DNA of 51,132 nt from Acutalibacter sp. 1XD8-33 (GCF_003612555.1 NZ_RAZF01000020.1:1-51132); one strand, 5' to 3'; positions 34,432 through 42,452 are shown, counted from the stretch's first letter. Numbers and translations are program-made. Notes: generated from the letters alone by a model not told the origin.

Positions 34432-34884
34432 CTAGGCCCTGGTGGCCAGCAGCATATTTTTCACGATCATGGCCCGTACCGTGTCTCGGAGCTCTCCCGG
34501 CACAGCCACCAGTGCCTTCTCCGAAGCAGCCGCCTGAATCAGTTCCGCAGAGCGCTGGTCTAGCACCCCGCTTTGGAGCATATTCCCCAATATGGCCCGA
34601 GTGGTGGCCCCGTCCAAAGAACTGCCTATTCCGTTTACAATATGCATAATCATATCCGTGGTGGAGAGCTTCAGCCGGGTGATCCGCACATAGCCTCCGC
34701 CTCCCCGGCGGCTCTCCACCAAGAACCCCTGTTCCGGCGTAAACCGGGAGGTAAGCACATAGTTGATCTGGCTGGGCACACAACCCAGCACATTAGCCAA
34801 TTCATTGCGCTGAATCTCCGCAATCCCCCCGGCCTGATTCAAAAGCTCCAGAATATAATTTGCCACGCTGTCGCTGATCCGCAT
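34432..34884 (-). CDS. ctsR: Transcriptional repressor CtsR
   Basis: 150 residues. SDSVANYILELLNQAGGIAE, RNELANVLGCVPSQINYVL (helix-turn-helix), then RGGGGYVRI (the glycine-rich wing that senses heat) and a C-terminal four-helix dimer. It represses clp genes at normal temperature and is released by McsB-dependent arginine phosphorylation or heat. First gene of its operon; two CtsR boxes lie upstream, so it is autoregulated. Confidence 0.96.
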   Translation of the reverse strand: MRISDSVANYILELLNQAGGIAEIQRNELANVLGCVPSQINYVLTSRFTPEQGFLVESRRGGGGYVRITRLKLSTTDMIMHIVNGIGSSLDGATTRAILGNMLQSGVLDQRSAELIQAAASEKALVAVPGELRDTVRAMIVKNMLLATRA

Positions 34885-34906
34885 CTCTGTCCCTCCATGG
34901 TTTGTC

Positions 34907-34923
34907 TTTGACTTTCTTTGACT
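34907..34923 (-). promoter_or_regulatory. CtsR box downstream of the ctsR -10
   Basis: On the minus strand AGTCAAA-GAA-AGTCAAA, matching the CtsR consensus of two direct heptads spaced by three bases, overlapping the start of the transcript. Confidence 0.75.
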
Positions 34924-34926
34924 TTA

Positions 34927-34955
34927 AGTTTACTCAGTTTATAACAAACTGTCAA
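34927..34955 (-). promoter_or_regulatory. Promoter of the ctsR operon
   Basis: TTGACA (34950-34955) and TAAACT (34927-34932) with a 17-bp spacer on the minus strand, about 40 bp upstream of ctsR and flanked on both sides by CtsR boxes. Confidence 0.65.
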
Positions 34956-34972
34956 GGTCAAATAAGATCAAA
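34956..34972 (+). promoter_or_regulatory. CtsR box abutting the ctsR -35
   Basis: GGTCAAA-TAA-GATCAAA (one mismatch to the GGTCAAA-NAN-GGTCAAA consensus), immediately upstream of the TTGACA of the minus-strand promoter. Confidence 0.8.
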
Positions 34973-35065
34973 TTCTACTGTTCCAGCCCCTAATAAAGGT
35001 TATTTCCTCTTCTTTTCTCTCTTATTCTCTCTCAATCGCTTTTTCCAAAAAAGATTTTTTCAGCT

Positions 35066-35094
35066 GTCACAGTTTTTCTACCAGGGAATAGTAT
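35066..35094 (+). promoter_or_regulatory. Weak promoter of the Cys-rich small gene
   Basis: GTCACA (35066-35071) and TAGTAT (35089-35094) with a 17-bp spacer, four of six matches each, 30 bp upstream of the coding start. A sporulation sigma factor is an alternative. Confidence 0.35.
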
Positions 35095-35123
35095 GGAATG
35101 TAAACGAAAGGAGGCGTTCCCAA

Positions 35124-35258
35124 ATGTGTAACAACGGTTGCTCTTGGATCTTCATCATCATCCTGCTCCTGCTGTGCTGCGGCGGCTGCGGCAACGGCTT
35201 CAACAGCATCGGCAACGACTGCGGCTGCGGCAATGGCTGCAACAACGGCTGCTGCTAA
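35124..35258 (+). CDS. Small Cys/Gly-rich membrane-linked protein
   Basis: 44 residues: MCNNGC, a hydrophobic stretch WIFIIILLLL, then C-C-G-G-C and a C/G/N-rich tail with CGCGNGCNNGCC; eleven cysteines in all. An excellent AAAGGAGG lies ten bases before ATG 35124, which makes it a real gene despite its size. Similar short proteins are often called chorion-class high-cysteine proteins in Clostridia; a spore coat, metal-binding or membrane role is possible and none is proven. It is divergent from ctsR and followed by a strong terminator, so it is monocistronic. Confidence 0.75.
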   Translation: MCNNGCSWIFIIILLLLCCGGCGNGFNSIGNDCGCGNGCNNGCC

Positions 35259-35311
35259 GTCTGTCTGAAGCGTCCCCTAGTCCCCTAGCGGGCGCAATTT
35301 GGGTACGAAAA

Positions 35312-35343
35312 GAGGGTGCTGCTTTTCAGCAGCACCCTCAATT
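35312..35343. terminator. Bidirectional terminator after the Cys-rich gene
   Basis: GAGGGTGCTGC (35312-35322) pairs with GCAGCACCCTC (35329-35339), followed on the plus strand by AATTTATTT and on the minus strand by TTTTCG, so it also serves the convergent hydrolase gene. Confidence 0.8.
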
Positions 35344-35374
35344 TATTTATATGCGTTTTTTTCTTGTGCAGTTC

Positions 35375-36805
35375 TTACGGCCGGAAGGCAAAATACATTC
35401 CCGCGCTGCCATGGCTGCAATAGTGCTCCTTTGCGGCCATGATCTCCTCTTTGCTGATTTCTCCCGAGAGGATCTTCTGGCAGAGGGTGAGCATATCCTC
35501 CACCACTCTGGGACGGATCGGATTGAAATATGCAGATTTTCTCCCGTTGAAGTCCGGCTGATGGCGCATATCGCAGCCGTTCTCCTGGAGGACATGTCCC
35601 CCCAGCCAGGCGTAATCCTTCAGTCTGGGCAGATGTTTTGCGAAACGCTCCAGATTATCCCGGTAGGTCTCGATGTAGGGAAGCATCTGGTCCTCCGGGC
35701 AGATCATCAGGGCAATATAGCCGGAACCGATGGCGTCGCCGGTGCACAGCAGCTTGTGGAAGTCGTCCGCGAACACCACAGAGTCCGGGGTGTGTCCTCC
35801 CAGCTCCAGGGTTTCAACCACCACTCCGCCGCCCAGATCGATCTTGGTCCCCTCCTCGATGGGGACCAGCTCCGGCCATTGACTCCCCTGGCTGAACGCC
35901 GCCGGGAATTTCTCCGGATGCTCCCGGAGTCGGGCAATATCGTTTTTATGCAGATAAATTTTGGAGAAACGCTCCGCTTTATGCATATGGTCTCCATGGG
36001 GATGGGTAACGGCCACCTCCACAGGCAGGCGGGTCAGCCGCCGGACAAGCCCAGGCAGGTCCCCCTGGCCCATGCCGGTGTCGACCAGCAGCGCCTTTTC
36101 CTTCCCCTCGATCAGGTAGCATGTGGAGGTGAAAAAGTCGTCGATCCTCCACACGCCCGGCTGAAGATTGTACACCTGGAACTGGCGCTTTCGGTCCTGC
36201 TCCACCAGCCATTTCACAGTTTCTCCGCCGGCAAAAGCCCAATCCCAGGCGGCTTGACCGTCCAGCCCTTCCGGCACATCCAGGCAGGAGATGTTTTCGC
36301 CTCCAACCACCCGGATGCCCATAACGGTGCGTTCCACGTCCGCGTAGACCTTCCCGGCTCGTACCTGGCAGTCCTGCCCGGCCAGGGCATAGGCCCGCAG
36401 AGGCACCTGGCTCAATTGGCGGGCCTCATAGGGATCCGCATGGCCGCCCACCACGCAGACCGCTGAAAACCACTGGGGGAAATGGGCCCCCAGCCGCCAG
36501 ACCGCGTCCCCGCAGGCGGCAGTACCTGTCAAAGAGATCCGAGTTTCCTCCACCTGCTCGCAGTTTTTCCAGGCGAAGATCAAGTCGCCCAGATCCTCTT
36601 CCCAGGCATCCATGCTCCCTTCCGGCAGAACCACCGCCGCCAGAATGGCTCCCGTCTCGCCCTCTGCCATCTGCTCCAGGCGCCGCTCTGCCGCCGCCTC
36701 GCTCTCCGCCAGACAGAGCGCCAGAGGCTGTTTCTCCTCCGCTTTCTCTCCCTGCCATACCCAGGAAAGCTCCTGATTTTTTCCCGCTTTCTTCCAGTTT
36801 TCCAC
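35375..36805 (-). CDS. MBL-fold hydrolase fused to an alpha/beta-hydrolase-like domain
   Basis: 476 residues. The C-terminal half (about 220-476) is a metallo-beta-lactamase fold: VTHPHGDHMHK (H-x-H-x-D-H), TPDSVVFADD, LCTGDAIG and WLGGHVL, a zinc-binding hydrolase. The N-terminal half resembles the C-terminal part of esterase-type alpha/beta hydrolases (LTGTAACGDAVWRL, FPQWFSAVCVVGG), but where the nucleophile Ser should be in L-T-G-x-S-x-G-G, Ala is present, so that domain is probably not catalytic. The start is GTG 36805 with GGGAGG upstream. Last gene of the ManD operon; it may open a lactone or ester in sugar-acid breakdown, the substrate being unknown. Confidence 0.75.
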   Translation of the reverse strand: MENWKKAGKNQELSWVWQGEKAEEKQPLALCLAESEAAAERRLEQMAEGETGAILAAVVLPEGSMDAWEEDLGDLIFAWKNCEQVEETRISLTGTAACGDAVWRLGAHFPQWFSAVCVVGGHADPYEARQLSQVPLRAYALAGQDCQVRAGKVYADVERTVMGIRVVGGENISCLDVPEGLDGQAAWDWAFAGGETVKWLVEQDRKRQFQVYNLQPGVWRIDDFFTSTCYLIEGKEKALLVDTGMGQGDLPGLVRRLTRLPVEVAVTHPHGDHMHKAERFSKIYLHKNDIARLREHPEKFPAAFSQGSQWPELVPIEEGTKIDLGGGVVVETLELGGHTPDSVVFADDFHKLLCTGDAIGSGYIALMICPEDQMLPYIETYRDNLERFAKHLPRLKDYAWLGGHVLQENGCDMRHQPDFNGRKSAYFNPIRPRVVEDMLTLCQKILSGEISKEEIMAAKEHYCSHGSAGMYFAFRP

Positions 36806-36823
36806 TGAGAATCCTCCCTTCTA

Positions 36824-38032
36824 TTAGGGCCGCACGGCCGTGCCGTCGGTGGTCCTGGCCAGAAGCCATCCCGGCTCCCGATAGGAGCAGGGATACTTGG
36901 CGGCCTTTTCCTCGTCGATATCCACACCCAGACCTGGCTTGTCGTTGGCGTAGAGGTAGCCGTCCCGCACCTGAGGACATCCGGGGAATACCTCCTGCTC
37001 CTCCTCCGAGAAGCCCGCGAACTCCTGGATGCCGAAATTGGGGCTGGCCAGATCCAGATGCAGCTGCGCCGCCGCCCCCACCGGGGACAGGTCTCCGGGG
37101 CCGTGCCAGGCCGTGCGCACCCCAAAGGCCTCGCACAGAATTGCCAGCTTCCGGGCCGGGGTCAGTCCGCCGATCTGGCTCAGATGCACCCGGATGTAGT
37201 CGATGAGCCCCTTGGCCACCAGCTCCCGCCACTCCAGGGGGTTGTTGAACAGCTCGCCCATTGCGATGGGCACCGCCGTTTGGGCCCGCATGGCCTGGAA
37301 CCACTGGATTTGCTCCGGGGGCAGGGCGTCCTCCAGGAAGAACAGCCGGTAAGGCTCCAGCTGCTTTGCCAGACCGATGGCCTGGATGGGCGTCAGCCGC
37401 TCGTGGACGTCGTGGAGCAGTTCGATCTCATACCCCAGTTTGTCCCGCAGGTGGGCAAAGAGCTTCACCACTCCCTCGCAGTACTGATGCGCGTCGTAGT
37501 AGGCGCCGGGCTTGCTGTTCTCCGGGGAGACGATCCGTTGCTTCCCCTTGCCCATCTGGCCCCCGTAGACCCCCATCTGGCACCGGAGATAGCGGTAGCC
37601 CTGCTCCATATACTTGCAGACGTTCTCCTCCACCTCTTCTGGGGTGGCTCCGTCCGTGTGCCGGTATACCGCCGCGGCCTGACGGCATTTCCCGCCGAAC
37701 AGGTCGTATACCGGCATGTTCGCCATTTTGCCCTTGATGTCCCATAATGCCTCGTCCACGCCGGAGAGGGCGTTATTCAGCACCGGGCCGTTCCGCCAAT
37801 AGGAGCTTCCCATGGCCGTCTGCCAGATGTCCTCAATGTCCTCCACGTTCCGGCCCTCCAGAAGGGGCTTGAGGTACTCGTTCACCGCCGTGGCAACAGC
37901 CTCATAGCGCTGGGTGAAGGTGGCGCAGCCCAGGCCGTAGAGCCCCGGCTCGCTGGTCTCCACCTTGACCACCACCAGATCAATGCCCCGGGGGGCGGTG
38001 AGGATGGTCTTGATGTTCCGAATGGTTACCAT
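36824..38032 (-). CDS. ManD-type D-mannonate/sugar acid dehydratase (enolase superfamily)
   Basis: 402 residues of the mandelate racemase/enolase superfamily. The metal and catalytic residues of the mannonate dehydratase group are visible: YRHTDGA, LLHDVHERLTP (Asp and His), FFLEDALPPEQ (Glu), MGELFNNPLEW (Glu) and AWHGPGDLSPVG (His). It dehydrates an aldonic acid such as D-mannonate to 2-keto-3-deoxy-gluconate; other members act on gluconate-like acids. Follows the SDR gene by 12 bp and precedes the hydrolase; the operon fits breakdown of uronic acids. Start ATG 38032 has AAAGGAGAG upstream. Confidence 0.9.
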   Translation of the reverse strand: MVTIRNIKTILTAPRGIDLVVVKVETSEPGLYGLGCATFTQRYEAVATAVNEYLKPLLEGRNVEDIEDIWQTAMGSSYWRNGPVLNNALSGVDEALWDIKGKMANMPVYDLFGGKCRQAAAVYRHTDGATPEEVEENVCKYMEQGYRYLRCQMGVYGGQMGKGKQRIVSPENSKPGAYYDAHQYCEGVVKLFAHLRDKLGYEIELLHDVHERLTPIQAIGLAKQLEPYRLFFLEDALPPEQIQWFQAMRAQTAVPIAMGELFNNPLEWRELVAKGLIDYIRVHLSQIGGLTPARKLAILCEAFGVRTAWHGPGDLSPVGAAAQLHLDLASPNFGIQEFAGFSEEEQEVFPGCPQVRDGYLYANDKPGLGVDIDEEKAAKYPCSYREPGWLLARTTDGTAVRP

Positions 38033-38044
38033 ATGATCTCTCCT

Positions 38045-38896
38045 TTACTCGTCTGAATTCAATACACTCTCCGCGTATTTGGATGCGGCCCGGCCCCAGC
38101 AGCCGGGGTCCTCCCCCGCCGGCACATGCTCCGGCATTCCGGGGAGGATCAGGCCCCCGTCCACCTTGACGGTCATGCCAGTGATGTAGGAGGCCTTCTC
38201 TGAGGCCAGAAAGGCCACCGCCTCCCCGATATCCTCCGGCGTGCCGCAGCGTCCCAGAGGGATTTTTTCCCCCAAAACACTCCAAAAATCCGGCCTGCCC
38301 TCTGCCTCCAGCTCCTCCTTGGTACGGATCCGGGTCGCGCCGGGGGCCACGTTGTTCACCCGGATGCCATAGGGGGCCAGATCCAGGGCGATGGACTGAA
38401 TCGCCCGGTTCAGCCCGGCCTTCAGCCCGCCGTAGAGGAAGTCCCCCGCATAGGCCCGCTCCCCCCGGGTGGAGGTGATGTTCACAAGGCTCCCATGCAC
38501 CCTGTGCTTCACCATATGCCGGGCGGCGGCCTGCATCATCAAAATGTAATTCTGGAAGTCCAGCCGGAACAGCAGCTCGAACACCTCCGGCGTCATATCC
38601 AAAATGTTCTCGAAGCGGGTGACCCCGGCGTTGTTCACCAGCAGGTCCAGGCCGCCCAGGGCCTCCACGCTTTTTTCCAGCAGCTCCACCCCGGCTCCTG
38701 GCTGCTCCAGAGAGGCCTGAAAGCAGAAGCACTCTCCGCCGTACTCTTTTTTGAGGGACTCCGCAACCGCCTCCCCCTCCGCCTGCTTGGTGGAATAGGA
38801 GATGGCCAGATCATAGCCCTCTCTTGCCAGAACTCTCGCGATTCCCCTGCCGATGCCCCGGCTGGCCCCGGTGACAATGGCCTTTTTTCGTTCCAT
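38045..38896 (-). CDS. Short-chain dehydrogenase/reductase
   Basis: 283 residues from ATG 38896, with AGGAGGA seven bases upstream; TTG 38902 is too close to it. TGASRGIGRGIARVL binds NAD(P), VNNAGV follows, and the catalytic Y-G-G-L-K is in FLYGGLKAGLNRAIQ with Ser before it (NITSTRG); YITGMTVKVDGG ends the fold. Likely oxidises or reduces a uronate-derived sugar before the ManD step, as mannonate/fructuronate dehydrogenases do; that substrate is inferred from context. Confidence 0.88.
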   Translation of the reverse strand: MERKKAIVTGASRGIGRGIARVLAREGYDLAISYSTKQAEGEAVAESLKKEYGGECFCFQASLEQPGAGVELLEKSVEALGGLDLLVNNAGVTRFENILDMTPEVFELLFRLDFQNYILMMQAAARHMVKHRVHGSLVNITSTRGERAYAGDFLYGGLKAGLNRAIQSIALDLAPYGIRVNNVAPGATRIRTKEELEAEGRPDFWSVLGEKIPLGRCGTPEDIGEAVAFLASEKASYITGMTVKVDGGLILPGMPEHVPAGEDPGCWGRAASKYAESVLNSDE

Positions 38897-38924
38897 ACAC
38901 AAATCCTCCTAAGAATATAGCTTC

Positions 38925-39089
38925 TAGAGCGTGTTCACACAAGTTGAGTACCCGGATTTTCGAGGGGATTTTGAACAGGTTCAAGGAGAAAAAACGCAGG
39001 CAATCTCGGAATTGGCAAGTTTTTTTGACACAGAAACTGCCAAAATCCACCGAAAAGGCGAGTACGATTACTTGTGTAAACAGGCTCTA
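38925..39089. repeat. 165-bp MITE with 20-bp terminal repeats and TA target duplication
   Basis: Left TA-GAGCGTGTTCACACAAGT (38925) and right ACTTGTGTAAACAGGCTC-TA (ending 39089) are inverted copies, 17 of 19 matched. TA on both outer sides fits a Tc1/mariner-IS630 insertion. There is no transposase inside. The element lies between the lactonase and SDR genes, and its end supplies the lactonase stop codon. Confidence 0.75.
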
Positions 39090-40112
39090 AATCTCCGCCC
39101 CTCTGAACTTCACGCAGGAGACCGTCGGAAAGGCCAGCTCCGCCGCCTTCTCCCCCAGCGCTCCCGTGGCCTTGTCCAGGGGGAACACCACGACGCTCCC
39201 GGACGACTGATTGGCCGCCGCCAGGAATTCCCCGTCCGGGCTGATGTGAAAACTCCTGGGCTCCTTCCCCCCGCTGGAGAAAACCCCTGCAGGCTCCAGA
39301 GCGCCGTTCTCCCGCCAGCGGAAGCAGAAAATCCGATCCGTGCCCCGCACCGAGACATAGAGCCAGTCTCCCTCCGGCGTAAAATGAATGTCCGCCGCCA
39401 GAGAGCCCTCTGTCTCCGGCTGGCTGATATCGTACTCCCCAAAAAACTCGATGGCCTCCTCCGCGCCCCGATACCGGAAGCCGTACAGGGTCTTTTCCAA
39501 CTCGTTCACCAGATAGAGCCAGTTCCCGCTGGGATGGAAGGCGAAGTGCCGGGGCCCCTGGCCGGGGGCGACGGATACCCAGGGCTGGGCCTCATTGGGG
39601 CTGAGCTCCCCCTTCTCCCCGATCCGGTAGCGAAAGAGCCTGTCCTGGCCCAGGTCGGCCACCAGCAGCTCCCGGCCGTCCGGCGAGGGCAGCGAGGAGT
39701 GCACATGGGCCTTTTCCTGGCGCACAGGATTAGCGCTGTGACCCTGATGCTCATAAAACGCGCACACCGCTCCGCTGTCCTTGTCCAGACCCGTCAGCGT
39801 GCCGCCCGCGTATCCAGCCACGTACAGAAAGCCCTTGTGGCTGCACACATGGCAGAGCCCGGACCCGGGCACGGAAAACCGCTGGATTTCCCCGCCCAGA
39901 GGCTCCAGGGGAATCTTCACCACCGAGGCCTGGCCCTTCCGCTCCTCCACGCCGTAGAGCCAGTCCCCCACCGGCAGCACATAGGAGGAATTCACAAGGC
40001 CGGACCAGCTGTGGACCTTTTTCAGGCCCGTGCCGTCCAGTTCCAGAAGCGCCGCGCCCTCTCCCGGCTGGCTGGCCGTGTATCCGCTGGCGAAGAGTTG
40101 ATATTGTTTCAT
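39087..40112 (-). CDS. Lactonase family beta-propeller protein (YbhE/Pgl-type)
   Basis: 341 residues from ATG 40112, which has GAAAGGAAGG nine bases upstream; the frame runs 20 codons further up without a site. Seven-bladed propeller of the 6-phosphogluconolactonase/muconate cycloisomerase type 2 family: GPRHFAFHPSGNWLYLVNEL, DIHFTPEGDWLYVSVRGTDR and EPRSFHISPDGEFLAAANQS. It may hydrolyse a sugar lactone. First gene of the catabolic operon, with its own promoter. The stop TAG (39087-39089) lies in the MITE target duplication, so the last residues have probably been replaced. Confidence 0.87.
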   Translation of the reverse strand: MKQYQLFASGYTASQPGEGAALLELDGTGLKKVHSWSGLVNSSYVLPVGDWLYGVEERKGQASVVKIPLEPLGGEIQRFSVPGSGLCHVCSHKGFLYVAGYAGGTLTGLDKDSGAVCAFYEHQGHSANPVRQEKAHVHSSLPSPDGRELLVADLGQDRLFRYRIGEKGELSPNEAQPWVSVAPGQGPRHFAFHPSGNWLYLVNELEKTLYGFRYRGAEEAIEFFGEYDISQPETEGSLAADIHFTPEGDWLYVSVRGTDRIFCFRWRENGALEPAGVFSSGGKEPRSFHISPDGEFLAAANQSSGSVVVFPLDKATGALGEKAAELAFPTVSCVKFRGAEI

Positions 40113-40214
40113 GGCTGCTACCTTCCTTTCAGGCCTGGATATAGGGAAAGCCGGCCCGCAGTGCGCAAACACACAGGGGCCGGCTCACGCCTATTGTCCC
40201 AGTTTATTTTATTT

Positions 40215-40248
40215 TGGTCAGTATATCACACCAGGACAAAAAATGCAA
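40215..40248 (-). promoter_or_regulatory. Promoter and GntR-like operator of the catabolic operon
   Basis: TTGCAT (40243-40248) and TATACT (40220-40225) on the minus strand with a 17-bp spacer. The dyad TGGT...ACCA (40215-40233, 19 bp) covers the -10, and a wider TTGTCC/GGACAA pair flanks it. GntR-family uronate regulators bind TGGT-ACCA dyads; no such regulator gene is in the window. Confidence 0.6.
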
Positions 40249-40303
40249 TGCTTTCCTTTCGTTGGGAGTGCCTAAAGCGAAGAGTTATTGAGAGATACGG
40301 AGT

Positions 40304-40477
40304 GGCCTCCGCCGCCACAGACCGGCGGCTACGGCAAGGTCGTGGGGCTCCGCGCCCCACACCCACGCCAGCGTAAGGCCCGCTGGACCGGCCAAAGCTG
40401 TCCAGGGAAAAAGTTTCGTCAACCTTTTTAAAGGTTGCGGGGTTTTCAGGGGTGGAACCCCTGAACCGCCGGAGGCC
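40304..40477. repeat. Mosaic hairpin repeat, copy D (after the second solute-binding gene)
   Basis: 174 bp between GGCCTCCG (40304) and CGGAGGCC (40470-40477), i.e. closed by an outer stem. Five stems: GCCGCC/GGCGGC (40311-40329), TGGGGC/GCCCCA (40337-40352), CCAGCG/CGCTGG (40367-40386), CAACCTTT/AAAGGTTG (40417-40436) and TCAGGGGT/ACCCCTGA (40446-40464). It matches copy B but lacks the inserted GTCTC...TCACC module. Confidence 0.8.
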
Positions 40478-40505
40478 AAAACATCGTCCCCCAAAACATT
40501 CCCCT

Positions 40506-42206
40506 TTAGTTGGCGTTCAGCTCGTCCAGGAGAGGCTGCACCAGCTGCATCTTCTCCTTCACCCAGGCGTTCCAGTTGGCCTCCAGGTCGCCCTCCTTCA
40601 GGATCAGCTGGGCGTACTCCTCGTCCAGGCTCATGTTGGCCTGGGTCTTGGTCCGGGAGCTGAAGAACTCGTAGTCGTACTCTCTGGGCAGCAGGCTGCT
40701 GTCGTCGCTGATCTCATCCCGGAGCTGGTAGAACTTCTTGATGGTGTCCCGGGTCTCCTTGGTGTAGTTGGGAGTGACGAACTGGAAGTCGTCGCCCAGA
40801 ATCACGCCGCCGAACTGGGTGTCCGCGCTGGGATACTTGCTGCCCAGGATGGACTTGGCGTTGCCGGTGATCTCGTTGGGCAGCAGGCTCACATACTCGC
40901 CGTCGGCATCTCTCTCCCAGTCCTCGCCCTCAAAGCCCATGTTGCAGACCTCCTGGCCCTCGGGAGTGGAGCAGAAGTCCAGAATGTCCATGGCGCGCTC
41001 GAACTGCTCGTCGGTGATGTCGGGGGAGAAGATGATGGAGCCGTAGAAGTTCATATCCTGGCGGTAGTAGTACTTGCCGTCCTCGCCCACCAGCTGGGCA
41101 ATGTGCAGGGCCTTCTCAGGATCCAGGCCCAGGTTGGTCTGCAGGCCGTGCTGCATCCGGCTCTGGATCATGTAGCCCATGCCGTCGTCCAGCACGATGC
41201 CGGCGGTGCCGCCGATGTAGAATTTCTCGGTGCCCTCAAAGCGGGTCAGGGTGTAGAACTCGGGATCCAGCAGGCCGCTCTGGTACAGGTTCTGGTACTT
41301 CTTCAGACCCTCCAGGGTGCGGGGATCCGCAGGAGCCCACTGGAACTTGCCGTCCGCGTCCTTGTAGTAGCCGTCGCCGATGTTGATGGACTCGGGGAAC
41401 ACGGTGCCGGGATAGATCTTGGGCACGTCATAGGTCCGGATGCTGATGGGAACCAGCTGGCTGCCCACCTTGCCGGGATCCTGCTCCTTGAACTTCTTGG
41501 CGATCTCCTCCAGCTCGGAGGGGCTGTAGGTGTCCTTGATCTCCACATCGCAGGCCTCCATCCAGTCCTTGCGCATGTAGAGCAGGGCGTGGTAGCTCAG
41601 GCGCTCGGCGGGACGGTTGTTCACGAAGATGGAGCGGAACAGCACATAAGTGCCGCCCAGGTTCTCCTCCGCCACAGCCGCGCCGGGAACAAAGGCCTGG
41701 GTCTTAGCCACGTTGGGCCAGCGCTCCTTCCAGTCGTCGGGGAAGCGGTAGACGGCCTCCTGGCGGGCGTAGTCGGCCAGCTCGCCATAGTTGAAGCCCC
41801 AGTGAGCCACGTCGGGCATGTCTCCGGAGTTAATCCAGATGCGCAGGCGCTCGTTCCAGTCGGAATCGTCCATGGTGGCGGCGGTCAGGTCGAACTTCAC
41901 GTTGAACTTGTCCTGCCAGAATTGGCCCCAGGCGTCGCCGTCATAGTTGATCTCCTGGCCGGTGATGCCCTCTTTGTACCAGGAGAGTTCCACCTGATTC
42001 TCATAGCCGCTGTCATTGGTCTCCTGCTCAGAGGCCTCGCTGCTGGACTCGTCGGAGCTGGTCTCCTGGGAGGAGGAGCTCTCAGAGGAAGAGGAGGAGG
42101 AGCTCTGGGAGGAGCTGCTCTCGCTGTTGTTCCCGCCGCAGGCGGCCGTGCTCAGCGCCAGAAGGCCAGCCAGAAGCAGGGGAAGAATTCGTTTCGCAAG
42201 TTTCAT
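40506..42206 (-). CDS. Extracellular solute-binding lipoprotein, second sugar importer
   Basis: 566 residues from ATG 42206, preceded by GAAAGGAAAGG; the longer start (42230) precedes the site. Lipobox in LLALSTAACGG, then a Ser/Glu-rich tether of about 45 residues, then a family 1 fold (WINSGDMPDVAHWGFNYGEL; GTAGIVLDDGMGYMIQSRMQ). It captures an oligosaccharide for the two permeases upstream. Preceded by repeat copy E in the intercistronic gap, and followed by copy D. Confidence 0.92.
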   Translation of the reverse strand: MKLAKRILPLLLAGLLALSTAACGGNNSESSSSQSSSSSSSESSSSQETSSDESSSEASEQETNDSGYENQVELSWYKEGITGQEINYDGDAWGQFWQDKFNVKFDLTAATMDDSDWNERLRIWINSGDMPDVAHWGFNYGELADYARQEAVYRFPDDWKERWPNVAKTQAFVPGAAVAEENLGGTYVLFRSIFVNNRPAERLSYHALLYMRKDWMEACDVEIKDTYSPSELEEIAKKFKEQDPGKVGSQLVPISIRTYDVPKIYPGTVFPESINIGDGYYKDADGKFQWAPADPRTLEGLKKYQNLYQSGLLDPEFYTLTRFEGTEKFYIGGTAGIVLDDGMGYMIQSRMQHGLQTNLGLDPEKALHIAQLVGEDGKYYYRQDMNFYGSIIFSPDITDEQFERAMDILDFCSTPEGQEVCNMGFEGEDWERDADGEYVSLLPNEITGNAKSILGSKYPSADTQFGGVILGDDFQFVTPNYTKETRDTIKKFYQLRDEISDDSSLLPREYDYEFFSSRTKTQANMSLDEEYAQLILKEGDLEANWNAWVKEKMQLVQPLLDELNAN

Positions 42207-42378
42207 TTTTCTAGTCCTTTCCTTTCTCATATTTTTCTCGGGATTCTCTCATGGATTCTCTCGGTTTGGGGCCCCACCTCCTTTCAGAACCAAAATTTTA
42301 CGCTATTACCTCTGCAACAAACAACAGGAAACACTATGTCGGGACTACGTCCCGAAGGGGCCTAACGGCCCATAAAAG

Positions 42379-42452
42379 TACGGTTAAAGCCTCCGGCGGC
42401 TTAGGGGCTTTGCCCCTAAGAACCCTTACCAGGTGCCTAACGCACCTGGACC
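42379..42452 (-). repeat. Mosaic hairpin repeat, copy E core (between permease and binding protein)
   Basis: On the minus strand the stem CCAGGTGC/GCACCTGG (42429-42449) is followed by TTAGGGGC/GCCCCTAA (42401-42419) and then CCGCCGGAGGC, the same order as the end of copies B and D. Further weak stems lie to 42340 (CGGGAC/GTCCCG, GGGCC/GGCCC). Short, partial member of the family. Confidence 0.6.

Noticed and set aside
40452-42365. Long plus-strand frame over the second solute-binding gene
   Set aside because: Antisense shadow of the binding-protein gene; Leu/Val/Gly-rich without domains.
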